A stretch of 64,000 nt of DNA from positions 7,422,987 to 7,486,986 of the forward strand of contig NC_033629.1 of assembly GCF_001540865.1 (NCBI RefSeq), given 5' to 3'. The position numbers and the translations under genes were made by a program. Below, piece after piece: positions 23,177-35,097 of this stretch (positions are counted from its first letter, which is position 1; each line of letters opens with the position of its first letter). The stretch comes from Ananas comosus (lineage: Eukaryota > Streptophyta > Magnoliopsida > Poales > Bromeliaceae). Under the pieces are notes generated by a model. That model was not told the DNA's origin. It was given only the letters and a program-made list of their open reading frames with translations, and ran no database searches.

Positions 23177-24241
23177 AGTATGTTATGGATTCGATTGAGT
23201 TCGATGATAGACGGACTAATATCGGTCAACCTAGCATTGACGGGACTTGGGTTCGTCAAATCTTTTATGATAAGGTACTTTAGTGGACACTCTAGATCAA
23301 TGGTGTAGAATACTGAATTTGCCAATTAGATAAGGTTGCAGTGTGGGGTGCTGGGTAGCACGTAATTACGGAGCTTGAATGAAGTGGCCGGAAACTTTTT
23401 GGCGTGAAATTGATGCAAAAATGGATGTATTACATCGAAGTTTCTTCTACGGAGGACTAAATTGCAAATACCAATTTTTTTTGGATCAAGTTGCAATTGT
23501 GCAACATAAGTGGAATTCCACTAAGATCTCCATCCTTATCTCTTTCTCTCCTCCCTCAACCTGGTTGCAAGAGAGAGAAAGAAAAAAGAAGAAAAGAGCG
23601 AAAATAAAGGAAAAAAAAAGAAAAGAAAAACAAAGAGATGGATTGATCCGACGTGCCGATTGAAATTGATTGCGTGCGCGTGGCCTGCGACATGGTAAGT
23701 TTCTTCCCTTCTCCTATCTTCCTTTCTTTCTTCCTTCCTTTATTTCCTCCTTTTCCATGTGTCGGCAATCGTAGTAGCAGCACCAGCTGCTGCCACGTAC
23801 TACAGCTGCTGCTAGCTGCAGTCGCAATAGCAGAAGTTGCTGCTGGCAGCAGCTGCAGCAAAAGCTACTTGCTGTAGCTATAGAAAAAAAGAGTAGGAAA
23901 AAAAGAAGGGAACAGAAGAGGGAAAGAGAAAAAGAAATGAAATATTGAAAAAGAAAGAGAGAAGAAGAGAAAGAGAGATTGAAACGAAAGGAAAGTTGGC
24001 GCAATTTGTGCCTCCAATATTGAAATTGGTAGTCGCTGGTTGGAAAGGGGCGTAGAGAAGTTCTCGAATCACGTCGTGTTAATTGAATTAAGGGGTAATT
24101 TGCATTTAATTGAGGCGAATCAAAATTAGTAAGAGAATTGGATGTTATATATGTAAGGAAATGTATGCAGCGAAAATAAATTTTATTTATAAAATATGAT
24201 CCAATCATGTATACTTTAATATCAAAATATTTATGATATTA
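23177..24241. other. Non-coding flank of the nested LTR stack
   Basis: No gene is supported. 23560-24010 is strongly strand-asymmetric (GA-rich either side of a CT-rich patch) and resembles an LTR leader, but no LTR ends were found. 23770-23880 is dense in CAGCTG/GCAGC motifs that can pair into hairpins. The short frame following 23177 (MDSIEFDDRRTNIG) may continue the locus interrupted at 15284. Confidence 0.4.
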
Positions 24242-24393
24242 CCGACCGTCCCTAGAGCAAGTGGCAAAGGGCTTGGTGGTTGGTACCCGAGACTCAAGTT
24301 CGAATCCTATTTGATTCACATTTCTAGCTAAGTTTATTTCTAAATGAAATAAACAAAGCGGGTAGCGTGCTACCTATCTCTCAAAAAAAAAAA
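24242..24393 (+). mobile_element. tRNA-derived SINE, copy 2, TSD TTATGATATTA
   Basis: Same family as 4407-4556: start CCGACCGTCCCTAGAGC, B box GTTCGAATC, end CTATCTCTC plus poly-A. It is flanked by an 11-bp duplication TTATGATATTA at 24231-24241 and 24394-24404, the expected signature of LINE-mediated insertion. It fixes the 5' boundary of the family. Confidence 0.9.
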
Positions 24394-24404
24394 TTATGAT
24401 ATTA

Positions 24405-25478
24405 ATATATATATGTACCAAGATATCTTGTGTGACACAATCTAATTAAAAGAAGGGTTCGAATTTCAACCTGTGCAAATTACTGATATTATTTCACGGT
24501 AGATATTGGATCTGAACTTCTTCTGGCCCTTTGAGCCGCACAAGTGTTTGGCCTCTAGTATCCACACAAGGCTGCTCCGGGATTTGTGCTTCACACGATC
24601 ACAGTGTAATCTCGAAACTCCTTTCGTACGTGATCTCTTGTGTCAATGTGAAGAAAAATTAATCCTCAAAATTGTGCTAGCAATTTGAAGAGGATTAACT
24701 ATAGAGACCAACTAATATAGGAGGACCACTCTCTTATGATTAAAAGAGAGCTATATATAATTGAAAAGCTTTCTCTCTTTGTTTTTGTATTCTACTTCAA
24801 ATCATCTATGATGTTATATAATACTCATCATCAAAAAATGTCTTTATTTATAGGTGGGGCAATATACGAGTGGAGAGAAACGTAAGAGGTGGGGAGACGT
24901 TCCCTGTGCAATTAATAATGCATTTCTCCCTCTGCAAAAGAGAAGATTGCGCAGAGGAGTGCCATAAATGGAAGAAGTTAACTCCTCTCATTTACTGCAT
25001 GGAGTGAGAAGAGAATGAAGAGAAAAAGACGTTTTCTCTTCTACGTAATAAATGCCAGAGTTTCTCTTCTCATTCTCTCTTCCACTTTCACTTCGTAATT
25101 CTTCAATTAATCTTTATTAATTGAGGAGTTGAGAGAAAAGATGGTAAACTCATTTTAGTAATTTCAGTGCAAGTGCACCGCATGCAACAATTGCATTTAA
25201 CTATATAATTTTCAATTTCACAAATTGGTCACTCTTGCTAACCAACTTAGCAAGTAAATCCTTTCTTTGCTACTTTAGCTAAATGGTCTCTATTAATTTT
25301 TCAAGCACTTGATTACACGCAGTCTTTATTGTGTGTGACCACATCGGTTCAATTCTACCTGGTAGTGAGATGTGACCCTGAACTCTTTTAGTGTCACCAT
25401 CGGAACTCTTTTCGATAGACCAAAATATTTTTGTTTCTCCCAACTGAGTGTAATTAACTATCTTAATCACTCTCATAG
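24405..25478. other. Non-coding, AT-rich; possible LTR debris
   Basis: No protein domain is recognised. Stretches such as 24500-25140 (short repeated TCTCTTCT-type tracts, TATATAATTG) look like decayed LTR sequence, without identifiable termini. It ends at the LTR starting at 25479. Confidence 0.35.
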
Positions 25479-27723
25479 TGTCACGTCCCGCTACAGCCAA
25501 TTTGGTCGGTTCGGGCAAGTCAACAGACGCCGAACGGACAGCACCTCCCCTGTCCGCCCAAGGCTCCACCAGCATGTACAATCATAGCAATTCAATACAA
25601 GATGAATGCAATTATACATGATTTGCTCGATGGCAAACAACAACCAATCACAAGTGAAAGTACTATGTACTAAACTAAACCATTCCACACACATGTCATT
25701 TGATTACATTTTAACTAAATACAAGTAAACTAAACATATTACATTTATTCTTTGTTTTTCATACATGTATATACATCACATAGTCACCCAACTCCAAAAC
25801 ATAAGGATTACATCTCATTTACATCAAATTTCAACATACAAAAGTTGAATGTACATAGGGAATGACTACAACTCCGGTGGCCGCTAACTACGACGCTATA
25901 CCCTTGCCCCGATCCTCTGCCGCCCCGCTCGCGCTAGGATCTACAGGGTTAGTGGTGTGAGAACTAAAAGAAGTTCCTAGTGGGTTCGGCCGCCGACCTT
26001 GCCGACTCGCCTACTAGGTCTATTCAGGCATATGTAATGAAGGAAAAGAAAATATCAAACCACCCTAATGTTATTACAATGCCTACAAGAAAACTGATCA
26101 ACAGATAGATAATTATATATATGATAAATGTATGCATACTTTACATTCACTTGGCTTTTACCCAATCATTACGAAGTGCTCTTGGTTTATCCCAAACTCA
26201 TAACCAAAATCCCTGTCGATTCGGGGAGGCTCCAAGCACTACCACTCGAGGGACCGTCTTCAGGGACCGCTCTCCCTGTGGTGTCAATTCCGGAACGCAT
26301 CGCTTGAGGGGGAGCTACCGCCCTCAAGCCAAGACCCAATGTGAGTATAGTCTCGTCCTCAATTTTGAGAATGCGTAGCCATACCTGTTATAAGCCACAA
26401 TGCCACAATGCTACAAAGCCTAAGGCCACTCTTGCCTTGATACCATAATGTCACAATAGGTTTTTACCTCGTTTAATATCACTTACTTGGCCACACTTGC
26501 CATAATGTCATAATGTCACTAATATCATAGTTCGACATGTCACAATGATCTAGGCCACACTTGCCACAATGCTACAATAGGTTTAACCTTGTTTAGCCAT
26601 TCATGTTCTTGGTGCCAATCTTGCCCGCTAATGTCAATGTCACCTTTGTTTAGTATTGTCATAGTCCACATCACACAATCATAGGGTTCTAACACACATG
26701 GTCCATTTCAATTCATATGTTTTCTAGCCTAGAAGCATACAAATGATTCTCAACTATAAACACATATCTCATAGCCCTATGATGCATGATTTCTACTATA
26801 CATATATGCTCAAATGAAGGTAACATAGACATAATAGGAAATTCAGAGATTTCAGATAGCACCCCTCACCTTGTAGGAATGCCGAGATGCTACGATTCAA
26901 TTCTCGCGATTTTTAGACGCCTATTTCATCCGACTGCGGCAAAACTGAGCCAAAACAGGCTTTTTCCTCGATTTCTCCGCGTACACTCGTCGGATCGCCG
27001 AACCGAGTTCACCAACGCGTCAGAAAACCTAACAATTAGGGTTACAAGAGATCAATCCCAGCATTGTACAAAACCCCAATATAACCCTAGCATTTATCAT
27101 CTTATCCAAATACACCCCTAATACATGGAGAAACATGCTCAAAACCTCCATACAAACCTCCTAGAAGTAGATACTAGAAGGAAACACCAAATCCTAGTGA
27201 GAAACATGGAAACCTACCTTTAGGTTCCAAACTTTTCCTCCAAAGCCTTTGCTCAAGCTAGCCTCCACCTTGTAGGAAGCTTCTTCTCCAACCCAAGCTC
27301 CTCTAAAGTCTTCTCTTGCCCAAGCTCTAGAGAGAAGGAGAGAGAGAGAGAGAAAATGGTTTTTTAAAGAGAGAGAGGAACCCTAGTGTGGTGGGTGTGA
27401 GAGTAATGAGGCTAAAACATAAGCCCTCACACTTAAAACCATTCACCATGCCACAATAGCAAATAACCCCCTCTCATTTCACCAATTCATGGCAGCCCGA
27501 ACTGGGTTGTTTTCGCCTACGGGGTCCGGACCCTGCACCCCGAGAGCATAAATTCCAGTACTTAGCTAAAATTTTCAGCTTTGCTCTTATGGGTCCATAC
27601 ACCCTATGCAATGGCTCCAAAACACTTAGAATCCATTGCAGACCATTCCAACTCGTCCAACTCCGCGCTTCGCTCGTTTTGACGGAAGCTCGGCATCACA
27701 CGACGGGGATGCGATACATTACA
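25479..27723 (-). mobile_element. 3' LTR of truncated Tekay element
   Basis: On the plus strand it begins TGTCACGTCCCG and ends GATACATTACA (2245 bp). In sense it therefore starts TGTAATGTATCG and ends GGGACGTGACA. A polypurine tract AAAGGGTGGGGAA (plus 27724-27736) abuts its sense start, confirming it as the 3' LTR of the pol sequence at 28291-31125. One GGGTCCGGACCC palindrome is kept (27532-27543); the partner seen in relatives is deleted. The 5' LTR is missing, so no TSD can be checked. Confidence 0.85.
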
Positions 27724-27775
27724 TTCCCCACCCTTTAAAAATAGTTTCGTCCGCGAAACTTAACACATACCTTAG

Positions 27776-28285
27776 TGTAAGTTATGAGGAGCCCTAGGAT
27801 CTATTTAGATTGTTTCAATCACCTAGAGGGGGGTGAATAGGTGTAACGGCCAAAAACCACAAATCTCAACGCAATAAAAGTAAATACGGAAAATAAAAAT
27901 CAATGACAAAGACGACACAAAAAACTTTTCAACACTGAGAACCGGTTACAAAGTCAATGCAGTACCGGAACCATATCAGTACCGGTACTTTTTCAATGCT
28001 GTACCGGTACCAACTGCAGTTTCTAGAAATTTTATCTTCTCGAGTTTCACAAAGTTCCAAAACACTTTCTAATCTACTAAACATTATTTTTTATGATTCT
28101 AATGTCTATAACTAAGTATGAATCACCATAACATGAAGTAAAAACATACCTGAGCATCGTGATTCATATTGTGAGATATTTCTGATTTCTTCGAAGTCTT
28201 GGATTCTTCGATCTTCGACAATATGCACCGATCCTTCAAAACTCCGACTCTCATCACAAAACTTGCCAACACAAAATACTTAACA
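27776..28285. mobile_element. 510-bp solo LTR, TSD CTTAG, inserted at a pol stop codon
   Basis: It starts TGTAAGTTATGAGG and ends AATACTTAACA, with CTTAG duplicated at 27771-27775 and 28286-28290. It shares the CACCTAGAGGGGGGTGAATA block with the fragment at 9465-9875. It contains CCGG-centred repeats (GTACCGGTAC near 27998 and 28011). The right-hand duplication overlaps the stop codon of the Tekay pol frame. Orientation is uncertain because no internal region is linked. Confidence 0.8.
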
Positions 28286-28290
28286 CTTAG

Positions 28291-31125
28291 CTTATTTGCT
28301 CGAACAAATGAGGATAGGTCTCGCGCATCTTCTCCTCGAGTTCCCACGTGGATTCACGCCTCGAGTGATTGCTCCATTGGACCTTCACATACGGGATGGT
28401 CCGATTCCGTAGCTTCCGCTCCTCCCGAGCAAGGATACTCACCGAAAACTCTTCATAAGTGATATCCTCATGTAGTTCTACCGGCTCATATTCCAACACA
28501 TGTGAGGAGTTACGAAAATACTTGCGGAGATTCGATACGTGAAATACATTGTGCATTCCCGCAAGCTTCGGTGGTAATGCAAACTTGTACGCCACCAGCC
28601 CAACACGTTCCAAGATCTCATAGGCTCCGATGTATTGGGACTAAGCTTCCCCCGAATTCCGAACCGCTTCACCCCACACATGGGCAATACTTTTAGGAAC
28701 ACACGGTCACCAACTGCGAACTGTAAATTCTTTTGGCGCTTATTCGCATAGCTTCTTTGCCGCGATTGTGCCGTCAACAACCTTTGGCGAGCAAGGCGAA
28801 CCTTTTCCTTCGCCTCTCGCAACACATCAGGACCAAGGGTGACTCTTTCACCCACTTCGCTCTAATGGATAGGGGAGCGACATTTACGTCCATAGAGTGC
28901 CTCGAATGGCGCCATCGCTATAAGTTCCTGATAACTGTTATTGTAAGCGAACTCCGCTATCGGTAAATACTCGTGCCACCCACCCTTATAGTCAAGTACA
29001 TACGCCCGAAGCATATCCTCGAGTATCTGAATTGTCCTCTTCGACTGACCATCACTCTGAGGATGAAACGCTGTACTGAAGTCGAGCCGTGTGCCTAGAG
29101 TATTTTGCAAGCTCTTCCAAAAATGAGAAGTGAACAGGGGGTCTTGATCTGACACAATCGATGATGGAACCCCATGCAATCTCATTACCTCATCCAAGTA
29201 TACTTGCGCTAGCTTGTCTTAGGACCACGTGGTGTGAATCGGCAAGAAATGAGCTGACTTTGTCAAACGGTCCATAACCCCATGTTCGGCTTGCGATCGG
29301 GGTAGACCGACCACAAAGTCCATCGTAATATCCTCCTATTTCCACACGGGTATAGATAAGCTCTGCAACTTTTCCGCGGAAAATCGACGTTTCGCCTTTA
29401 CTTGTTGGCACGTAAAGCACTGCGCCACAAACTCGCCAATGCCTTTCTTCATGCCCGGCCACCAATAATGTAGTTTCAGGTTCTTATACATCTTAGTGCC
29501 ACTTGGGTGCACACTATACGGGGAATGATGCGCTTCTTGCAACACCGCCTTGCGAATCTCATCGTCCTTGGGTACACACAACCGGTTCCTAAACCTAAGT
29601 GCACCGTCAGATCCAACGCCGAAATCACCGGCGCGTCCGCCCTCAACATCACTCCGCACCTTCTGGAGATATGGATCCTCAACTTGCCGCTCCTTAAATT
29701 TCTCCAACAAGGTCGGTTGAACCACCAACGCTGCTAAAATAGTCGGAACCTCCGGCGTTACTACCCCGAATCCAAACCGCTGCATCTCTTTTGGCAACAA
29801 CGGTTGACTAGTAATTGCCGTAGCTAAATTTTCCACCAACTTTCTGCTCAAAGCATCGGCGATCACATTAGCTTTCTCGGGGTGGTATAAGATAGTGACA
29901 TTATAGTCTTTCAACAACTCCAACCACCGCCGCTGCCACATGTTCAACCCTTTATGGATAAACAAGTACTTGAGGCTCTTGTGATCGGTATACACCTCAC
30001 AATGCTCACCATAAAGATAGTGCCTCCATAACTTTAGCGCGAATATGACGGCGGCTAGCTCAAGGTCGTGTATCGGGTAGTTCTTCTCACAGCTCTTCAA
30101 TTGGCGCGAAGCATATGCAATGACTCGCCCATCTTGTGTAAGAACACACCCGAGACCACTGTACGAGGCATCACTATATACCACAAAGCTCTCCCCCGGC
30201 ATCGATAAAGCAAGTACCGGGGTTGACGTCAACCTCTCCTTTAACTCCTTGAAGCTTCGATCGCAACCGTCATTCCACACAAACTTCACCCCTTTGTGCG
30301 TAAGGCGTGTGAGAGGAGTAGTCAACTTAGCAAACCCCTCCACAAATCGCCGATAATAGCCCGCTAATCCAATAAAACTGCGGACCTCCACAACACTCAT
30401 CAGGCGAGGCCAATCTCTAATCGCCTCAACCTTCTTCGGGTCGACAGAAACACCGCTCCCCGAAATCACATAGCCAAGAAAGGCAACCTCGCGAAGCCAA
30501 ATTCACACTTTTTAAGCTTAGCATAGAGCTTCTGTTCATGAAGAATCTGCATCATAGATCTCAAACGCTCTTTGTGCTCTTCGTAACTCCGCGAGTAGAT
30601 CAACAGGTCGTCGATGAACACCACGACGCACCTATCCAACAACGGCCGAAACACCCGATTCATCAAGTCCATAAATGCTGCAGAGGCATTAGTAAGTCCA
30701 AACGACATTACTGTGAACTCATAATGGCCGTATCGCGTATGAAAAGCTGTTTTATCACATCCTCCTGCTTAATCCACAATTGGTGATACCCCGACTGAAG
30801 ATCAATCTTAGAATATACCCGCGACCCTTGCAACTGATCAAATAGGTCGTCTATTCTCGGCAACGGGTATTTGTTCTTGATCGTCATTTTGTTTAGCTCG
30901 CGGTAATCTACGCAAAGCCGAAGTGATCCATCATTCTTTTTCACAAACAACACCGGAGCACCCCACGGTGATACGCTCAGCTTTACAAAGCCTTTGTTGA
31001 GCAAATCCTGTAATTATGCTTTCAACTCTTTAAGCTCCGCCGGTGCCATTATGTACGGGGCCTTAGAAAACAGCGCCGTCTCGGGAACTAAGTCAATGAC
31101 AAATTCAATCTCCCGGTCTGGTGGT
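28291..31125 (-). pseudogene. Tekay-type pol remnant (RT, RNase H, integrase, chromodomain-like end)
   Basis: Reading down the minus strand: reverse transcriptase ([15 protein letters not shown] at ~30890, catalytic [11 protein letters not shown] at ~30610), RNase H and connection (~29830-30450), the HHCC integrase finger (~29400-29500), the integrase core with SDQDPLF and AFHPQSDGQ (~28860-29190), and a C-terminal chromodomain-like module ending ETYPHLFEQIS. Such polyproteins copy element RNA and insert the cDNA. Several frameshifts break it (near 30708, 30467, 29336, 29195 and 28860). The catalytic Glu of the integrase D,D-35-E is Lys here (QSKRTIQ; the intact relative at 43086 has QSERTIQ). 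Gag and protease are missing, and upstream sequence is replaced by a different element at ~31126. The element cannot move on its own. Confidence 0.9.
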
Positions 31126-32443
31126 AATCACACTACCTCGCCGTAGGGGAGATTCTTCCCCCTTCTCCCAACTTGCCTCGTCGTAGGGGAGATTCTTCCA
31201 CTTCACCAAGTACTCAGGATTCGGCGTAACTCCACGTCGCCGAATGAGTCGAGTGTCCAAGATGGACTCCACTTGTTTATCGAATGAAGTCACCATGGTC
31301 GCAGGTGCTTGCTGCGACACACCACGGCTCGGATCCTCCGTGTCTTGGTTGTACAGTTTCAACCTGCTGACATGAAAGACAGGGTGGATCTCGAGGTTTG
31401 CGGGTAGCTGCAGCTTATAGGCCCCTTTGCCCACACGCTTGACAACGGTAAATGGGCCTTCGTACTTTCGCAGCAATCCCTTGTGCACCTTCCACGAGGC
31501 TTTGAACTGCTGTGGCTGAAGCTTGACCATCACGCGGTCGCCCTCGACAAACTCCCGAGGCTGCCGCTTTTCGTCAGCCCACTTCTCCATCCGTCGTGCT
31601 GCTTTCTCCAAGTTCGCCCTTGCAATTTCACCTTTTTTCTGCAAGTTAGTGGTAAACTGAAGAGCAACTGGGCTACAGAACAGCTCTCCTGCAGGAGCCG
31701 TGTGAGGGGCAAGTGGTTGCCACCCGATCACCAACTCGAATGGGCTGCAGCCTGTAGACTCGCTGCGCCGCAAGTTGTAGAAAAACTGGGCGACATCTAG
31801 GTGATGCACCCAATCTTTCTAGTTGGCACTCACATAGTGCCGCAAGTACTCCTCCAACAGAGCGTTCACCCGCTCTATTTGCCCGTCCGTCTGTGGATGC
31901 CAACTGTTGGAGAAGAGCAACTCCGACCCTAAGATTTTGAACACCTGGGTCCAAAACTTGCCAGTGAACCTGGGGTCGCGGTTGCTCACGATACTCGCAG
32001 GGATCCCCCAAAGCTTGACGATGNAAACTTACCAGTGAACCTGGGGTCGCGGTCGCTCACGATGCTCGTGGGGATCCCCCAAAGCTTGACGATGTGGCTG
32101 ACGAAGAGGCGTGCCGCTTTTTCAGCCGTATAATCGGTCGGCGCAGAAATGAAGGTCCCGTACTTAGAAAAACGATCAACCACCACCAGAATGGACCCAA
32201 GCACCCCCACCTTTGGTAAGGCGGAGATGAAGTCCATAGAAATGCTCTCCCACGGACGGCTAGGCACAGGTAAAGGCTCGAGGAGTCCGCCAGGTCGCTG
32301 GTGCTCAACTTTGTCTTGTTGACACACCAAGCAAGTTCGCACGTAGGCCTCAACGTCTTCGTGCATCCGCGGCCAAAAGTAGGCGGCCTCGAGCAACGCC
32401 AGGGTTCGCTTCTGACCTGGGTGGCCCGCCCGCTTGGAGTCAT
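31126..32443 (-). pseudogene. Galadriel-type integrase and chromodomain, 3' half
   Basis: This continues the polyprotein at 35098-38378 after the solo-LTR insertion at 32444-35092. It contains the integrase finger (AGHPGQKRTLALLEAAYFWP, then CLVCQQDK), the core (SISMDFISALPK, IVSDRDPRFTGKF, and an ERVN block carrying the catalytic Glu), the GPFTVVKRVGKGAYKL beta domain and a chromodomain (EYLVKWKNLPYDEASWEKG at ~31160-31210). Chromodomains of this type can steer integration to histone-marked chromatin. It is broken by the N and 70-bp duplication at 31954-32094 and by frameshifts near 31810. At ~31143-31206 a 24-bp stretch repeats 40 bp apart, followed at once by unrelated Tekay RT sequence. 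No 3' LTR is present. Confidence 0.88.
31954..32094. repeat. 70-bp imperfect duplication either side of an N (32024)
   Basis: Bases 31954-32023 and 32025-32094 agree except at five positions, all transitions. The duplicated segment encodes part of the integrase core. An N exactly between two near-identical copies suggests an unmerged overlap between contigs or haplotypes rather than a true tandem duplication. Confidence 0.8.
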
Positions 32444-35092
32444 TGTAATATACTGAGAATTCGGAAAATAAATATCGAACTTTAGTCAAATTGACCAAAG
32501 TGCGAGGTTGGAACACTTCGGAAAGTCCGAAGGTGTTAAAATGATCAAAAGTGAGTTACGGGAGGTTTTCGAGAGCTAAAATTGTGAAATCTGCATTCTG
32601 CAGGTTTTTAGCTCTCGGGGACCGATCCCTGAAGGAGAGACCGGTCCCCGAACGGGTGAAAAATGAGAAATGAGGAAAAATGGCTAAGTCCTGAAAAACC
32701 AGCTCTCGGGAACCGGTCCCTGCCTGAGAGACCGGTCCCCGAGAGACCGGTCCCCCAAAGGAGAGACCGGATGCATCGCGCGCAGCAGCTCTAGCTGCGC
32801 GGGGAGAGCCTTCGGGAACCGGTCCCTGAAGGAGAGACCGGTCCCCGCCTGCGCGAACTGCCCAGTTCGGGCAGTGTAATGAGATAAAAGCTGAGGGACT
32901 TATCTGCAAAAATGCATTATGTGGGTTATGTTTAGGGCTGAGAGAGCCTCTCCCTCTCATTCCCTCACACCCAAACTCATCCCTCTCCCTCTCTCTCTCT
33001 AGAAGACAAAGGAGAAGAAGAGGAAAGAAAGAAAAGAAAGAAAAGAAGGAAAAGAAGGTGAAGAAGAAGATCAAGTAGTGAGCCTACCTCTTCTTCTTCC
33101 TCCTTGGAGCAACTTAGGGAAAGCTTTGAGGTAAGCTTTGATCCCTAGTATAGTAAAACCCTAGAATGAGTTTTGAATGACCTAGAAATGGGTTTCAATG
33201 GAATGTTTGAAGAGTTTTGAAGCTTTCTTTTGCTTCTTATGAGATCAAGACCCTAGAAATGGTGAAGCTTGAGCTGAGCTTCATCACCTCTCATGGTGAA
33301 ACCCTAAATAGGGTTTTGATTTGTCTAAAGATGGTTCTAATGGACTTTTTATAGTATATTGAAGCTACTTTTGCTTCTTTTTGAGATCAAACCCTAGGTT
33401 TGATGATGCTATGGAGCTAGGGCACCCAAATTGGGGCTTTTGCTCATAGGGATTTCTAAGTGCAATTGACCCTCTAGAAACCTAATTGGGGGTATTTCCG
33501 ACGCGTTGGTGCGCTCGGATTAGCGTTACGAAAAGCTAAAGTAAAGGTATGAGCAAAATGGCCTAATAAGGCTTCGTTTTGCCGCAGGTAGTGAACCGGG
33601 TGTCTAAAAATCCCAAAAAAATCGTCGGAGCACCTAAAGAGGCCTACAAGGTAGGTGGTGCTTCTCAAACTTATTGAACTTCTCTCTATGCCTAATGTGT
33701 CATTCATTTGAGCATGTGTATATATATTGTTGCATGCATTTTAGGGTAAAGTAATGATGAAAATGTGATGATGCATGATTGTGAGTACAACTTGCATAAT
33801 ATGATGAATGAGAACTATGTAAACGTCGAAAACCCTATGTGTACGCATGAGAGAAAAGTGAGCACCCAAAGTGAGCAAAAGAACAGAGTGACACAATGAC
33901 ATAGATCGAGTGGCATTCGATAAAGTTAAAGTGAAATGACACTAGAGATAGTGTGAGGTAAAGAACCAATGTATTGCAAAGAATAAGAAAAATGACAATG
34001 TTTAAAGTTAAAGCAATGTGGGGAGTAAAGAATATGAAGTGCCAGAGGTAGCCAAAAATAAAGAATGTAAAGAATGTAATTGCTAGAGTGGCAACAAAAA
34101 GTGATGAAGGAACACTAGAGCTAGTGTAAAGTCAAGATTAAACTTATAAATCCTTTGAGTTAAGGATATGATCACACTTGCTATGAGTTCCGTACTCGAG
34201 GGCGGTCGCTCCCCCTCGGGCGATGCGCTCCGGAGTTATGCATCACGGGTTGGAGTAAACCCGAAGGACGGTCCTAGCGGGTGAGTTCTTGCGATGATGG
34301 ACTTAATGTGAAGCAAGTCAATGTAGCGATACCCCCGGGTTAGCCTTGAGATTAAAGAACAAAGAGCAAAGAACAAAGTGCAAAGAACAAAGAACAAAGA
34401 ATAAAGTGAAAAGAACAAAGAATTTGCATAATCTGCATTTATTTAATGTTGAGCATACTCCTTGCTTTATTGTTCAGGCATATTAGCATCATGTATAGAT
34501 TGGTTACTATATGCAGCTTATTCTTTCTATTATGCCTGAGTTAGTCCTAGTGGGAAAGTCGGTGATGTTGAGGCCGAACCCACTGGAAACTTTGTTGTAG
34601 TTCTCACCCCACTATTTTCACAGAGCCGGGACCGAGCGAGCCAGCGAGCGACCGAGGTAAAGGTATCACGCCTTAGTCAGAAGGCACCAAAGTTGGGTTT
34701 CAATTTGTAGTAAAGTACCCTATGATCATCTTTGTACTTGATAAGAAATAATGTAAAGAAAAGAATGTAATGTGTATTTTGAGGTAAATGTGATGTAAGA
34801 AAGAAATGATGAAATGAAATGTAAGGAATTTGAAAATGTACAAGATGAATGCAGTGTATATGATCAAAAATGAATCATAGTACAAGTGAATGTTTAGTTT
34901 CCTTTTTCTCTCACTCGTGGCTATTGCTTACCCTCGTGTAAGCCGTTTGTTTATGTTTTCGCTAGTGCTTTTCTCTATTGATGAAAATGTACATGTGATG
35001 AGCCTTGGGCGGATAGAAAAAATTCTGTCCGTTCGGCGTCTGTTTGACGTGCTCGGGTCGGGCCAAATTGGTATCGGTCCCGGGGCGTGACA
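32444..35092 (+). mobile_element. Solo LTR in the Galadriel integrase, TSD GTCAT
   Basis: It starts TGTAATATACTG and ends CCCGGGGCGTGACA (2649 bp). GTCAT is duplicated at 32439-32443 and 35093-35097. Deleting the insert and one GTCAT restores an open integrase frame around the ECHDSK and AGHPG residues, which confirms the boundaries. U3 contains a palindrome cluster (32617-32848), then a CT-rich then GA-rich leader. The 3' part has AAAGAACAAAG repeats (34354-34420) and the shared CCGAACCCACTGGAAACT block. No coding domain is present. Confidence 0.93.
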
Positions 35093-35097
35093 GTCAT

